A DNA stretch of 64,000 bases from Cladorrhinum sp. PSN259 (GCA_033725935.1 MU867076.1:124001-188000), one strand, 5' to 3'. Numbered from the stretch's first letter, positions 34,330 to 45,699 are shown. Notes: generated by a model from the sequence alone, not told the origin. Translations and numbers: made by a program.

Positions 34330-35593
34330 GACGACGATACGGAGGAAGTGGTGTGTTTGTTGATATGCTGGTTGTGATACTGTGGGGAAGTACAAATATT
34401 GCTCTGCAGACTAGACCTTGTTTTAGGTAGCTTAAATTCGAATCGAAGGTGGGTGCGAGCAAGGCTTTATAGCTCTCAACACAGCACCACGTCGGGTCCT
34501 TAGAAAGGTCTGCGCCGGATGCAGCCAGCTTGATTCCGCTTCTAGCCAGTCTACATGCAACTATCAGCCGGTTAACTCGATTATAGCAAGCACTATGTAG
34601 ATAGAGAGAGCACGGTAGTGATGCTCTGGAATGGTCTGGCCACAGGTCAGCGAGCCACATCTGCCATACCAACTCGTCAGAGGTGTCAAATAAGTGACTA
34701 ATGGCGTGATCGAATCTCATGAACGGTTTCCTGAACACGTTCATATGAACTGATTGATAGGGGCATGACGGAATCTCATGGACGGCTTCCTGAACACGTT
34801 CATATGAACTGATTCATAAGGGCGTGATGGAATCTCATGAACTGCTTCCTGAACACGTTCATATGAACTGATTCAGAATGCTGATCGGCTCTCGTATAAA
34901 CGAATTCCCACTAAATTGGCTGTTCAGGAGTTATTTTAGGAAATTCCCCACATATTTTATTTCCGGTATTTCCACCAATGCATTTGCCAGGATTTTCCTG
35001 AATTTTCCTGAATACCTTCAGAACAGGACTAAAAAGGTCCTGAAGACGCGTTTTTTCCCCTAAAAGACGAAGCTATCTACATTAAGCCTAAACCTTAACT
35101 CTCTTTTTAGAATCTCTAACCCTTGACACCCCCTTTAGGTAAGCCAGGCTGCCTGGCACTACCACCAGCCTTGCAAAAAAGGCTCCCAAATGCTCAATAC
35201 CCTCAAGATGCCAACACCTATTATACTTACCGCTTCCGAATGCCGGCACTCTGTTTGGGTTTGTGCGGATAGCACTTGGTTTGACAAATCTCTCAATCAA
35301 TTACTACTGCTATAGACAAAGCAGTCTTAAAGAGACAGTTTGCTATGATGGTTTGCCATGGTTTTAGCTCTTTCAGCCTCGTCTGAATAGAGGCCCGGTG
35401 CCGGTGGGCAGTAGCTTAGTAATACGTTCATGATCTATTTTAGGATGAGGAAATACAGTACTGTACTTTGGGGGGAGGTGCAACGGAAAACTGAGAGGAG
35501 AAAGAGGCAAGTTGAGTTGGTGGAGAGAGATGGATCCTGACAAACGAACATTGGCATACCTAGTAATGTCAAACATACTGAAAGTATCAACTT
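34330..35593. other. Intergenic with tandem array and degraded DNA
   Basis: Holds the promoter of the three-repeat gene, the 59-bp tandem array, and AT-rich sequence at 34880-35400 that looks like degraded transposon DNA without a recognisable coding domain. Confidence 0.45.
34702..34878 (+). repeat. Tandem repeat, 3 x 59 bp with palindrome
   Basis: GAATCTCATG occurs at 34712, 34771 and 34830, an exact 59-bp period. Each unit contains the perfect 12-bp palindrome GTTCATATGAAC preceded by TTCCTGAACAC. Units differ at only a few bases. The array lies about 370 bp upstream of the three-repeat gene. Confidence 0.85.
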
Positions 35594-35621
35594 CGGCCAT
35601 CAGGGCATAGATGGAGAATGG
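35594..35621 (+). repeat. 28-bp block shared with the STAND remnant
   Basis: Identical to 43557-43584. Both copies can encode GHQGIDGEW followed by similar hydrophobic residues, so they probably derive from the same coding sequence. Here the block abuts the LINE fragment. Confidence 0.6.
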
Positions 35622-35624
35622 GTG

Positions 35625-36130
35625 TACCTATGGTATATTTGCGTTCTGAAATATTTCATATGGCTGCATCTCTGAGGCCAAGGCCGAGAGGGCGGACAGT
35701 CGTTGTGTTGCGTCTGCTTCTACCTTCTTGCGGTGGTAGTCCTATCGAAGTTTGGTGTCTATTTGGAGGCCGAGGTACCGGTATGAGGGCGATGCCTTAA
35801 TTGTGGCGTGGGGCAGCCGGAGGGCGTGTGTGTTGTTGGCTTTTGGGTCTCGGGTGAAATGAACGAGCTCGTATTTCGCTGGGGCAAACTGGGACCCATG
35901 CTTCGCTGCCCATTCTTCAGCCTTCCGGTGGGCAATTTTGAGAGTCTTGCAGTTGCGTTGTGCCTTTGGCCCTATTGCCAGGATAGAGGCGTCGTCGATG
36001 TAGCCTACCGCTTCCGATTCTTCTGTCTTGCACGCTTCAATGAGGTCCACGTTGCAGAACCGAGGCATCGGGAGACGGGTTTCCAGGCAAAGATATTCCC
36101 AGACTTTGAGCGACTGGGCCTTTAAGTGCA
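35625..36130 (-). mobile_element. Tad1-like LINE reverse-transcriptase fragment
   Basis: Minus-strand remnant of a non-LTR retrotransposon. The open part (36068-35742) has the RT catalytic motif GYIDDASILAIG, then ARKAEEWA-type and HGSQFAPAKYELVHFTRD sequence and RYLGLQIDTKLR, characteristic of fungal Tad1 elements. It stops at a TAG where the family normally has Trp, then homology resumes (DYHRKKVEADATQRLSALSA). Upstream, the LPQGSP region is present but out of frame. Loss of Trp to TAG is a RIP-type change. Both ends are truncated. Confidence 0.8.
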
Positions 36131-36388
36131 GTACGCGGTGCTAGTCTTCCCAGTCGGTAGGCTCCTTTCATATCGGCTTATCGGTGCCTTGTAAAGTCAA
36201 GTTATAGGCCGCGGGAGGCATCGTATGGGTCGTTGGCCACTTACCTGTCCCATCACCCTGGCCTTTGCCAGGGCCCCCTGTAAATAATTCGTAAATGAGG
36301 CTTTCCTCTTTGACAGCAGAATCACCTTATCAATTTCTTGTTCATAATGAATACGCTACATGTGAGGAGTGGAGTTCATAGTGGTACC

Positions 36389-37641
36389 TCATGTTTGCGG
36401 GGATAACGGATTGCCCGTGCTATCGCTATGGCCCCCCTTTAGCCCGCACCCAAAAACGTTCGCATCGTCCATCCAGGAGCAGTACGATATCCAAACCTGT
36501 AAAGCGGCTAGCACAGTGCCTACAATGCCAAACATGATTGCCACGGCAATGGCCATGAGCCCACACCACCACATGAAGCGCGGCGACTTCTTCCTGTCGC
36601 TGAGTTTGCCGATAAAACTTGTGGGCGTCGGCTCTTCTGCCTCTTGCCACAGGATTTGCAGTCTCGCTCCCCAGAAGGGGAACTGGTCGTACAGACTGTG
36701 GACATCGGTCAATTCCTGGACGTCGTCGACATCGTCAAAGGTCGATGCGTGGAATTGGACTGTTCGCAGGAGCATGGGATCGAGGCCTTCATTTTGCACA
36801 TCGGCTGCCAGCAGTCGCTGTGAACCAGGGTTGCCCACTGGAGGAAAGAGAATCTCCAGCGTCAATAATGTTTCTCGAAGGAGCGGCAGAGGCAGACATC
36901 CTCTTCATGTTGTCAGCAGTGCTCTCCAGGAGTTTGCATTCATTAATGTGCCAAACATGCTTACCGCGGAAGAGACTTTGCAAAGGGGTTGGAGCCGTTA
37001 GTGGTCTCCGTATTCCCATTAGGAGCTACATTGTCTCGGGCGTGCGAGAGAGCCTCGATAGATCTTAGCAGAAACGCTGGATGCGCAAAGACGTAGACTT
37101 TTTTCCAGTCTGACCCTTTGAGCAGCAGAAGATGGTCCGTTACGTGGTTGGTCCACGCAACCTCGACATTGGCGTATCTCTTGAGGTAATCGGCTGTGAG
37201 CTTGTCCAACGAAAGAGCCTGGCTGCTGTTGATTTGGCCATTGGTCGTGTTCTGGGGTAGGATGCGCGTCAAGTATTGAGTTAGCGTCTCATGGTCCATC
37301 CACTTTCGCCGGAAGACGGCACCTCCCATTGCCCTTGAGGAGCATCCCGTCATGAGCATGAGACGCAGGCTGAGGTCTATGAATGCCGGGTTGCTAACGA
37401 GGTTATGGAGATCCCGTCGTGGCTTGTCGACGTTTGTTTTCAATATGGCCATTGTGGAGAGGACAGCGTCAAGTGCAGGCTCTCGCACCTCGCTCTGGAA
37501 GTGTTTGCAAAAGCAGTCGAGCGGCAGGCTGTCCGATGTGGCAGCGCCACCGTTGGTGTTGTCGGAGTGGCCCCATATGGCCTTTTCGACTTTTGCCTTG
37601 AACTCATCACTTGGTTGGAGTAGGATGCTTCCGAGCGCCAT
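36389..37641 (-). CDS. Uncharacterised membrane-anchored protein
   Basis: Predicted 396-aa protein from exons 37641-36965 and 36902-36389. The C-terminal half matches a recurrent but unnamed fungal module: a start such as LPLPLLRETLLTLEILFP, a middle QFPFWGARLQILWQEAEEP, then a single TM helix (WWCGLMAIAVAIMFGIVG) and ALQVWISY. The N-terminal half is a helical region with many hydrophilic residues and no recognised domain. Related C-termini occur in many copies in ascomycete accessory regions; function is unknown. It is divergent from the trypsin-like gene, 399 bp away. Confidence 0.65.
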
Positions 37642-38040
37642 TGGGTTTTGATATCTGTCTTTGTCCTGGCGATCCTGGAAAGCAGGTGTTGTTGCACTTG
37701 TTGGGCGAGATGCTGGAAAGAGTCCATGTGCAGGGGATTGTTCAGCTCGTGTGCCACCCCCCGTTTCATCTCTCGAATCAGTTTAGCCCGCTGCAGAAAT
37801 GGCTGGATGCAGATCTCCTATTGGTCGTCTGTCTGTGATCCTGCAAGCCACATCCCGCGGGCGTCAATATGTGCCAAACTCGACGAGACGAGGCTCTGCT
37901 CAAACTGCGGACAGCGTCTGCCAGTTTCCACACTGGCATTTTCCACATTTCTCCCGCTGATCATCACACACGACCGCAACAACACTCGAGCCACGAAATC
38001 ACCGGTGACATGCTTCCCATCATGAGCGCCGCTTCCTGAC
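37642..38040. other. Divergent promoter
   Basis: 399 bp between two divergently transcribed genes. Nothing further identified. Confidence 0.45.
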
Positions 38041-40623
38041 ATGTTGCTGGCCATTCAGTACCCAGCCAGACTTGGCAGCAAAGACGACATCATGCTCGAA
38101 AAATTCAAGCGCCGAAGGAGGGAGCAGGAAAATCGGGGCAATGACAATGGTAATAGCAACGGCCAGGGCGATGGCGTCCAAACCCAACACCCCGACATCA
38201 GCTCCGGCGTCCCAGACTACCCCACGATTTTGTCGTTGCTGGCATCCGTGCTGGGCCTTGCGAGAGCAGTGGGCAAAGGCGATTTTCGTGCCCCGAGGGG
38301 AGATTCAAACCGGCCTACCGCGCGAGGAGACCATCATGAAGTTGGAGCCAACGACACGAGCAATGTAACGATAAACGAAACCCATGTCACCATCCCAGAC
38401 CAGGCTCCAGTTTCGGAAGAAACCCGTCTCACAAAACAGCCTGCCTCAGCTTCGCCCATAAATCGTCCGGTCGAGGCCGAGTCTTCGGAACCTGCTCCGG
38501 AGACCACGTCCACGGAAAAGACTGAAGGCGGCAACCTGCAGACGGCGGCCCTCATCTCGGCTCAGGCAGCCGACGCTGGACCAAGCCGTCTTGGCTGCGT
38601 GTCCCACCAAAATGCGCAGTTGACAGCCACGATCCAGTCACTCACAAATCATGAGCCAGTTTCAGAGCCTATTGCTGCTTTAGAAGTCGGCGGGGTTGCA
38701 TCGGCCGCCCCCCCAGAAGACGAGAAAGTCAATGTGGAGATATATAAGGGTCCCTTGGAGCGGCTCCAATCTCTGGATCCGGCCACGTCGAGGCAACTAA
38801 AGGCTAACCGAAACGGCACCTTCAGCCAATCTGACTGGCACAAATTCCTAGATCTCAAAGGTCTCATCAAGAGATATAGCAGTCAGCTGTTTAGAGGGAG
38901 AACGCTTCCCAACTTTGAGCTGTTTCTCGCCGACGTCTCGGACGAGGAGAGCGACCCTCCGCGGCAATTTGGGACTTGCATCTGCATCAAGGGACTCTTA
39001 CTCGATGAAGAGATCAAGATGTTCCACACGGTCCTATCACAAAAGCAAGTGAGGTCGCGTTATGCTCCGCTTCGACTTTGCTATCAGCGCAGCCAGCTGT
39101 ACCCTTCGACGAAGGAGGCCGTGGAAAAGGCGACCATCATAAAACGGCCACCCGGCGATTGGACCTTATCTGGCGCTGTTGTTCGTACTGACAGCCCAGA
39201 TGGCACGTTTGAGGCTACCGTGGGTGGCCTCATCATGGTCGAGGACAGCTACTACTTGATAACCGGCTACCATCCTCCTCCTGACTCGTCCGGATCGGCA
39301 ATGTCTCGTGGGCAGGGAGACCAACAGTTGTCCTTGTCCTCATTTGAGACATTGGTTGACGACGACTTTGACGACGATGTTGAGCAAGCTCTGGTCTTGG
39401 GCGAAAATGACAAGCCCGAGGAACAGGACAAGGGGAAAGCCCATCGCTCTGGAGGAGATAGTCGGCCGCTTCCACTCGATAGCCCTATCGTGGCTGTAGG
39501 CGAGGCCGGGTTCAACAGCCACTGGAGACTGTTGTCGGCGAAGGAGAGCCTTCGATTGCCTAATTTGGTGATTTCGTCAACTCCCCGTGAGCCACCATCA
39601 CCCGAATCTCCTCACACGCAGGGAAACTACATCCAGAGCGGGTTCCGCTCGCCTGTAAGCCTGTCAAACGTCACCATCAACGCAGGTGTAAGCGGGGTCG
39701 GCGCTGGGAGTCTTCCGCGGGAACCATCATTCATGATGCTAAATGGGGCTTTCCACGATGTCTGGTCGCTCCAGCTTCAAAATGGATTCACCATCCAGAG
39801 CGGAGACTCCGGCTCATGGGTGCTTGATGCAGACTTGTGCGTTGTCGGCTCCATAATCGCCTTTTCCAACGACTACGCATACATGGTCTCTTTCGTGGAG
39901 CAGGTTCGCGAAATCGAAAGACATTTCAAGTTATCTGGAACTGTCAGAATCCCAAGCCCATTCGAGCTCCTAGTCGATCTCGCTCACTACACCTTCTCCG
40001 TCGATCGTGACATGGAGAGGGCCTTGGTCTTTGCTCATCGAGCACTGTCAGACCATTCTTCAAGCGCCTGGCCGTCATCAGATATCTCGGCTGCGCAGCA
40101 AGCTTTGAGTGACGTCTTCGAGAGCTCATCAAGAGATGAGCGGAACCGCCTGGCAACTGTTCTCTGCAAAGAGGGTCGCGATCTTGACATCCTCAAGCGG
40201 GACAGAGCATTAGAATATGTTGACCTCCTCCCAGCTGCCAGGGACCTTGCCAGTGGAAACCGGCAAGATATTACTTCTTCATCTGCAAGTGGCACATCGA
40301 AGCCCCCGCCCCGTGGTGTCGGCGGCTGGTCATCAAGGAACCCCTATGAGAAATACCTCAGCAGTAAGCCGGATGCTGGAGATGAGGCCAGCCAAGCAGA
40401 GGGATCTAGGTCGAACGCTAGAACCTCCGAAAATAGGGGCCAAAGTTTTGTGCCAGATTGCATCCCAGATTGGGTGACTGACATCCCCTCATCAGGCCAC
40501 CCCCAGCATCCCCATCTCCCGAACAACAGCCGGCCACCAATCGATAGTCCGACTAGAACTATGGGTGACATGTCAATAGCAATCGCCGTCGATCGCGTCG
40601 ACAATGGCTCTCGCAATGAAACG
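38041..40623 (+). CDS. Trypsin-like peptidase-fold protein, open into the permease
   Basis: A long uninterrupted frame (861 codons to 40623; 904 unspliced, to a TAG at 40753-40755). Residues 1-260 are low-complexity and Asn/Ser/Thr-rich. Residues about 390-640 carry a trypsin-fold signature seen in fungal accessory proteins: GGLIMVEDSYYLITGYH with a candidate catalytic His, and IQSGDSGSWVLDADLCVVG with the nucleophile Ser. The usual DWAL acid motif seems altered (SHWRLLSAKE), so activity is uncertain. The C-terminal about 130 residues are disordered. No stop separates it from the permease start at 40561, and a GTTGGT/CTCAG intron at 40624-40676 would join the two in frame. Either one 1475-aa fusion or two adjacent genes. 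Confidence 0.7.
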
Positions 40624-42580
40624 GTTGGTATCTCACATGCCATCTTTCCTCTCTCAAACAGAACTGACTTTCTCAGGACATTTGGCAGCAGCCGGATGTT
40701 TACAATACGCCTCTCCCAGAACCCAGGGCGGAATTGTTGTCTCGGTTCGCCGTAGTTTGCTTGACTCTCAATCGGGCAATCGGATCTGGCATCTTCATCC
40801 AGCCTTTCAATGTTTGGTCACAAGTTCAAAGCTCCGGCATCGCCCTGGCCATCTGGTTCGTCGCCGGCCTCGTTGTCTTGGCCCTTATGCTATGCTGGAT
40901 AGAAATGGCACGCTCAGTTCCCGGTCGTTATGGACCATTCGGATTCCATAGAACCATCTCAGGAGGCGATAGAGTTTACGTAAGTATCGATCGGGATCCT
41001 ACCACCGGAACCCCTCTAATGACCATGTCCATTTCTAGTTGCAACGGCTCTACAGCCGACATCAGCTCCTGATTACCTGCGTATTCGGTATTACCCACAT
41101 AACCTTCGGCAGCTTGGGTGCCGAGGCAATCCAATTCGGTGTCTCTATGCAGACATTAATCGATCCGAGCTGCACTGAGGATGGGCAGTGCTTCAGCAAG
41201 TATAAAGTTGTGGGCTGGGGTCTTGGAGCTGTTACTCTCTGCGCGCTGCTCAGCTTTCAGCACCGACGAGTCTGGATCCAAGTCAGCAACCAGTTTGCGT
41301 TGTTCAAGGTCCTTTTCCTGGTCATAACGGCGATCATGGGCATTGCTTACGGCTCTGCTCATGGCAACCAATGCCACGTCAGCTTTGAGGCTAAGGGGGG
41401 CAACGGGACTACCGCAGGCGACATCAGCCTTGCGGTTCTATTGGCAATGTACGCCTACTCAGGTTTCGAACAGCCGTTTTACGCCCTTGAGAGCATTCGC
41501 CACCCCCAAAAATTCGCCACATCCATGATAACCGCAATGCTTATCCTTCTGGTCCTCTTCCCGTTGGTCAACCTGGGCTACATGTGCGCCGTTCCAAACT
41601 TTGAAGGCGCCTCCGATAGGAACGTAGCCACAGCAATCTACAGGGTCTTCAGACCGGACAGCCAAGTCGCCGAACGCGTTACTTCTGCATTGCTTGCCTT
41701 TTTCATTCTCGGCAGTATTCTTGCACAGACATTCACAAGTGCAGGGGTGATTTCCGAGATTGGTCGAGAAGGCATACTGCCTTTTTCAAAGTTCTTTGCG
41801 TCCCTAAGGAGCGTACCATGGGGCATAAAGCTGCCGGCTATGCTTCTATGGGAAGCTGTGATGCTGCCATGGTCAGTTCCGACGCTCCAGTTCCGGTGGC
41901 ACTCTTTCAAGGATCAAGTCCTCCTGAAAAACGACCTTCGTTCGAGGACGCTACCAGTACCCATAGCAGCCACATTCTTGTTCTGGGTCTTCTCTATCCT
42001 CTGGGTCTCATTGTTTGGCTATTTGGTAGCCAAACCATCATTATCTTACGTATATCTCACGGTCATCAGGACGGTGAGTATTACCGGAATACTTGGGCTC
42101 CTCCTTACTGCGGGCCTAGCATACGATAAGGTTGGGGTATATCTTGGCAAGGTCTCGCCCAAGTTCCTGCAGCGCATTCGCTGGCAGTCAGTCAACATAA
42201 AGACGACCTGGAAAACCTGGTTAGAACCGCTCCCAACTTTCTCTGCGGCGCTGACGCTTGCCTTCGTTATCATTGCTGCTTTTATCGCCCCGCATGAAAC
42301 CCACGAAGGCGCCCCACTGCCTTACTGGGTAGTTCCACTCGTGGCATACAGTGGTCTCTTGCTTGGGGTTACCTGGTGGCTTGCGCTCTTGTTCATACAA
42401 TGGTATCGGCGCATGGATCTGATCGTAGTGAGGAAGCCGGTCATCGTTAAAAGCCCTCACGGTACGGAGCAGGTGGTGTACGAGCTTGTCCAGCACACAT
42501 GGGAAAAACGAGGCATGGACGCTGTTGGGCTACGTCTCAGACGGGAAAATTCAAGAAATGATGGCATGGGTGAAGTCTAG
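40561..42580 (+). CDS. Amino-acid permease, LAT/methionine-permease type
   Basis: APC-superfamily transporter from exons 40561-40623, 40677-40979 and 41039-42580, about 635 aa if it starts at its own ATG (MGDMSIAIAV). The TM1 signature is RAIGSGIFIQPFNVW, followed by LALMLCWIEMARSVPGRYGPF, and YSGFEQPFYALESIRHP marks TM6, as in Mup1-like high-affinity methionine permeases. Later helices are divergent and include an odd hydrophilic insert near residues 390-430 (FRWHSFKDQVLLKN). The C-terminal tail is charged. Its 5' exon lies in the same open frame as the trypsin-like protein, so it may be the C-terminal half of a fusion. Substrate unproven. Confidence 0.75.
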
Positions 42581-42950
42581 GCTCCGGAGCGAGCAGGCCG
42601 TCATTGGGAAGATGTGAAACCTGGCTTTGTATTGTGAGTACAATACCTACAACACTAGGTACCTATTGGTCGATAACTTGGAGGGGTCGTGGTACGAGAC
42701 CTTACAGAGACGTTTATAAACACGGCGGTCGTCGTTGAACTTCGTGCAGGTAGTGTCGTCACAAGATTCAGGTGTATTTCGCGCAGGTCTCTCTACAAGT
42801 GACGGTTCAGGCTTAGCTTCCCACAGCCCAGCTTTGCACCTATGACCGCCGGGCAAGCTTGAGGCCGAGAGCGGGGTCTGATGCGGCCCTTCGGACGTCG
42901 AAGACGCCAGAAAAAAACCGAAAATCGACTTGACACAATCGACTCATGCC
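42581..42950. other. Intergenic
   Basis: No gene or repeat recognised between the permease and the STAND remnant. Confidence 0.45.
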
Positions 42951-43650
42951 ATGACAGACCCGTCAAGTATCGCCACCGGTATCCCTGGTCTGCTGGCTAC
43001 GGCGGCGAAGCTGTCCAAGTCGCTGTCGGATGTTTGATCCGACGTGAGCGATGCACCCGAGTCAACACGCGCCGTGGTCACCGCAGTCGAGACCACTAGG
43101 CTCTCGCTCAGCTCCATCAACGATCTTCTCGATGCTGTCTCAACACTCCCGTCGGATCGCAAAGCGCGCATTCGTCTCGACCATATTGCTATCACTTGTT
43201 CTCATGCGTCCTCACGCTCTCCGAGCTTAATGGGTTTGCACAGATCTCGTCGAGGGCGGGAGCAGTATGCTGGCTCGCATAAAGTGGGCGTGGAATGAAA
43301 GAGGATAGCTCGTGTCTTGAGCCGCCTTGAAGCCCAGAAAAACTTCCTCTCGCTCAGGATCAACGTCCTGAAATGGTAACCGCTGCTCTGTCCTGTGATG
43401 CTTGGTTGTTGCTGAACGCATGACAGTCAATCCTGGATCTACGCGTTCATAGACAGTAACAGGCTGAATGAAGCTGTCGAGACGATAATGCTAGAAGTTG
43501 AAGAACCGATTGTGGAAGCCGAAGACGCGAGATTCGAAGAAGACGAGGAGGCTAGCGGCCATCAGGGCATAGATGGAGAATGGATATACATACATGACGA
43601 TACAGAGTACGGCTCAAAGCCTGCGATGAGAATCCATTATAAGGGGTAGA
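42951..43650 (+). pseudogene. Broken STAND/NLR N-terminal domain gene
   Basis: Remnant of the fungal N-terminal domain that opens many STAND (NLR-like) proteins. It begins MTDPSSIATGIPGLLATAAK, hits TGA at 43035-43037, then continues in the same frame with SDAPESTRAVVTAVETTRLS and LLDAVSTLPSDRKARIRLDH. It shifts frame around 43190-43240, where SSMLARIKWAWNE appears in another frame, and an intron-like GTAACC...CACAG follows. The tail ends near 43650 and contains the 28-bp block shared with 35594. No NACHT or repeat domain follows. Clearly non-functional. Confidence 0.7.
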
Positions 43651-44010
43651 AAGGATAAACGGCGTGTTAAGTTTGGCTTGCTAAGGGTTCGATCAGGGGA
43701 GCGGAGTATATGGGGTTCATGTTTTGTTTTTGCAGTTAGCCTGACCGTGGATCGTAAATTAAAATTAGTTTTTCCCTAAATTTTCTTGCTCGAACTCCAG
43801 CAAGAGTCTAAGCCTCATCATATACCCTATTGTTAATCTTTACCTTCTCGCTCGGTTTCCCCATGCCCTAAGGTCCTATTAGACTGCCCACAGCTGGCCA
43901 GGCAGGTCACCGCATGACCTGCAACAATAACTGCAAAACACGCTCAAACTCCACCAACGACACTATTCTTGCTGCCCCTTGGCAGACCAATATCCACCAC
44001 GAACAACCAT
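43651..44010. other. Intergenic, degraded
   Basis: AT-rich flank between the STAND remnant and the lectin gene's 3' end. Nothing recognised. Confidence 0.4.
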
Positions 44011-44799
44011 TCAAGGCGACGCAACAATGGACTTGACCTTGGGCGAGTTGGTGTTGGTCCAGTTGTTGGGGCTGTCGTGCTTCCAGACACCGCCCGCCGA
44101 GTTGCGGCCGAACAAGCCGTCCTCGGTCACGACAAACTCCTCGCCCGGTCCGCCGACGTTCTCCCACGCCTCGCCCGCACCCTGGTACTTGTAGATGTCG
44201 CCCGAATCGGCCCGCTGCATAAACACACCAGAACCACCCGCGTAGATGCGCGTCACGGGCGCCCCGTAGACCTTGCTCCACGCAGTCCCGCTGCCCGACC
44301 ACTTCCACACACCGTCCCGAGCCGGCGACACACCATAAGCATGGCCCTTACCATCCACCACGAACTCGGCACCCGGCCCGCCAATCTTGTCCCACTTCTT
44401 TGAAGAATACCGATAAATGTCACCGCTGTCGGGGTTGGTGGCGAGGAGCGTGTCGAAGCCACCGGCGATCACGTCGCGAGCAGGTCCGCCGACCTTGGAC
44501 CACTCTTGGCCATCGCCCGTCCACTTGTAGACGCCATCGCGGTTGGGAGAGAGTCCGTACACGCTCGTGGCATTCACGGCAAACTTACTACCAGGGCCGC
44601 CGATCTTGATCCAGCCGAGGTGGGGACTCCAGGTGTCGACATCGTTGGTCCCGGTACGGGTGATGCCGAGAAGAGCGCAGCCGCCGCCGTAGAGCGTCGT
44701 GGCATCGCCGATCAGAGTCCACTTGTTGGCTCCCTTCTCGAAGCGGTAGACATGACCGTCTTCGGCGAGGGCGGCAACAGCACGAGGGACAGCAGCCAT
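44011..44799 (-). CDS. Tectonin-type beta-propeller lectin
   Basis: Intronless 262-aa protein of about six repeats of 35-43 residues with the blade pattern D.GDIY(K/R)Y.....W.(K/N)(I/V)GGPG..F.V: for example GVYKWTGDGQEWSKVGGPA, DIYRYSSKKWDKIGGPGAE and DIYKYQGAGEAWENVGGPG. This is the tectonin/TECPR-like propeller; fungal members are cytosolic lectins, some binding O-methylated glycans and toxic to nematodes. No signal peptide, consistent with cytosolic storage. Its ATG is 33 bp from an LTR-like sequence oriented to transcribe into it. A different propeller lectin family is possible; ligand specificity is unknown. Confidence 0.8.
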   Translation of the reverse strand: MAAVPRAVAALAEDGHVYRFEKGANKWTLIGDATTLYGGGCALLGITRTGTNDVDTWSPHLGWIKIGGPGSKFAVNATSVYGLSPNRDGVYKWTGDGQEWSKVGGPARDVIAGGFDTLLATNPDSGDIYRYSSKKWDKIGGPGAEFVVDGKGHAYGVSPARDGVWKWSGSGTAWSKVYGAPVTRIYAGGSGVFMQRADSGDIYKYQGAGEAWENVGGPGEEFVVTEDGLFGRNSAGGVWKHDSPNNWTNTNSPKVKSIVASP

Positions 44800-44832
44800 G
44801 ATTTGTAGTGTCGGATGTGGGATGAAGGAAGA

Positions 44833-45234
44833 TGTGACGAGGCGGCTTGAATACGGCTTGGAACAAGTAGTTCAGTTCAATTTAATCATCTGTTATGGCC
44901 TCAAAGGTCCCTAGTTCCTACAATCTGGCTGCAATCCATAGGCCTATTTCTACCTGTGGGGAGCTTCCTAGCTCCCACACTTTCTTGCCTGGCTCGGAGA
45001 GTTTCTCCGGCTCCCGCGGTTACCTAGGCACACACACGCATGGCTCTCGGGGCCTTGCTGCAGCCTTCCTGCAGACTCATTCTTCCTTCCTGTCCAACCA
45101 CCTTCCTGAATGCCTTCCTACGAGGTCTCCGACGTGCATGGTGTGTAAGGATACCTCACTATATTGATAGGCACTGGAGCCTTCTCGGCATACTCGTTGT
45201 CTAACACGGTGTTGTATCGCACGATATTATCACA
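44833..45234 (-). repeat. Degenerate LTR related to the flanking element
   Basis: Begins TGTGACGAGG and continues GAATACGGCTTGGAACAAGT, closely matching the start of the 357-bp LTRs at 45343 and 50416, then diverges. The right edge (about 45234, ending ATTATCACA) is uncertain and no target-site duplication was found. By orientation its promoter would fire toward the lectin gene. Confidence 0.55.
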
Positions 45235-45342
45235 TCATTATCATATGATATGGCTTAATTGAACTATCGAATCTGTAGGTGTATATATAATTCAAAAGGC
45301 TCGAAACTCGAGTCTTTCAAATCTTGCCTGATTGTTGTCCCC

Positions 45343-45699
45343 TGTGACAAGGGGTGTGAATACGGCTTGGAACAGATAGTTCAATTCAGTTTAATAATCT
45401 GTTATGGCCTCAAAGGTCCTTGGTTCCTTTCAATCTGGTTTGGGACTTGTGGGCTCTATTTATACAGTGGGGTTTGCGGCCTAGTTCTGAGATCTTTCCT
45501 CAGTCCGCGCTTCCAGCGGCTCTGCCTTTGTCCTCCTGACTCTTCGGTATAACCTTCTATTCCCAGCACGTTGCCTTATATCCAACCATTGCTCTAAGAC
45601 CTGGTATGGCGTAGATGCCTTAAGCCTTGGCATGCTTATTGCTCCGTGCGAGTTCTAGGTCGTACGGTGTCCAGTGCAGTTATTAATGCACGTATGACA
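45343..45699 (-). repeat. Left LTR (3' LTR), 357 bp
   Basis: Equal in length to the right LTR and differing at 12 positions, every one a transition in a CA/TA or TG/TA context. Runs TGTGACAAGG to CGTATGACA on the plus strand. Confidence 0.95.

Noticed and set aside
40561..40755. Simple end of the trypsin-like gene at the TAG of 40753-40755
   Set aside because: Possible only if the 40624 intron is not spliced; the permease then loses its first exon, so the spliced model is preferred though not proven.
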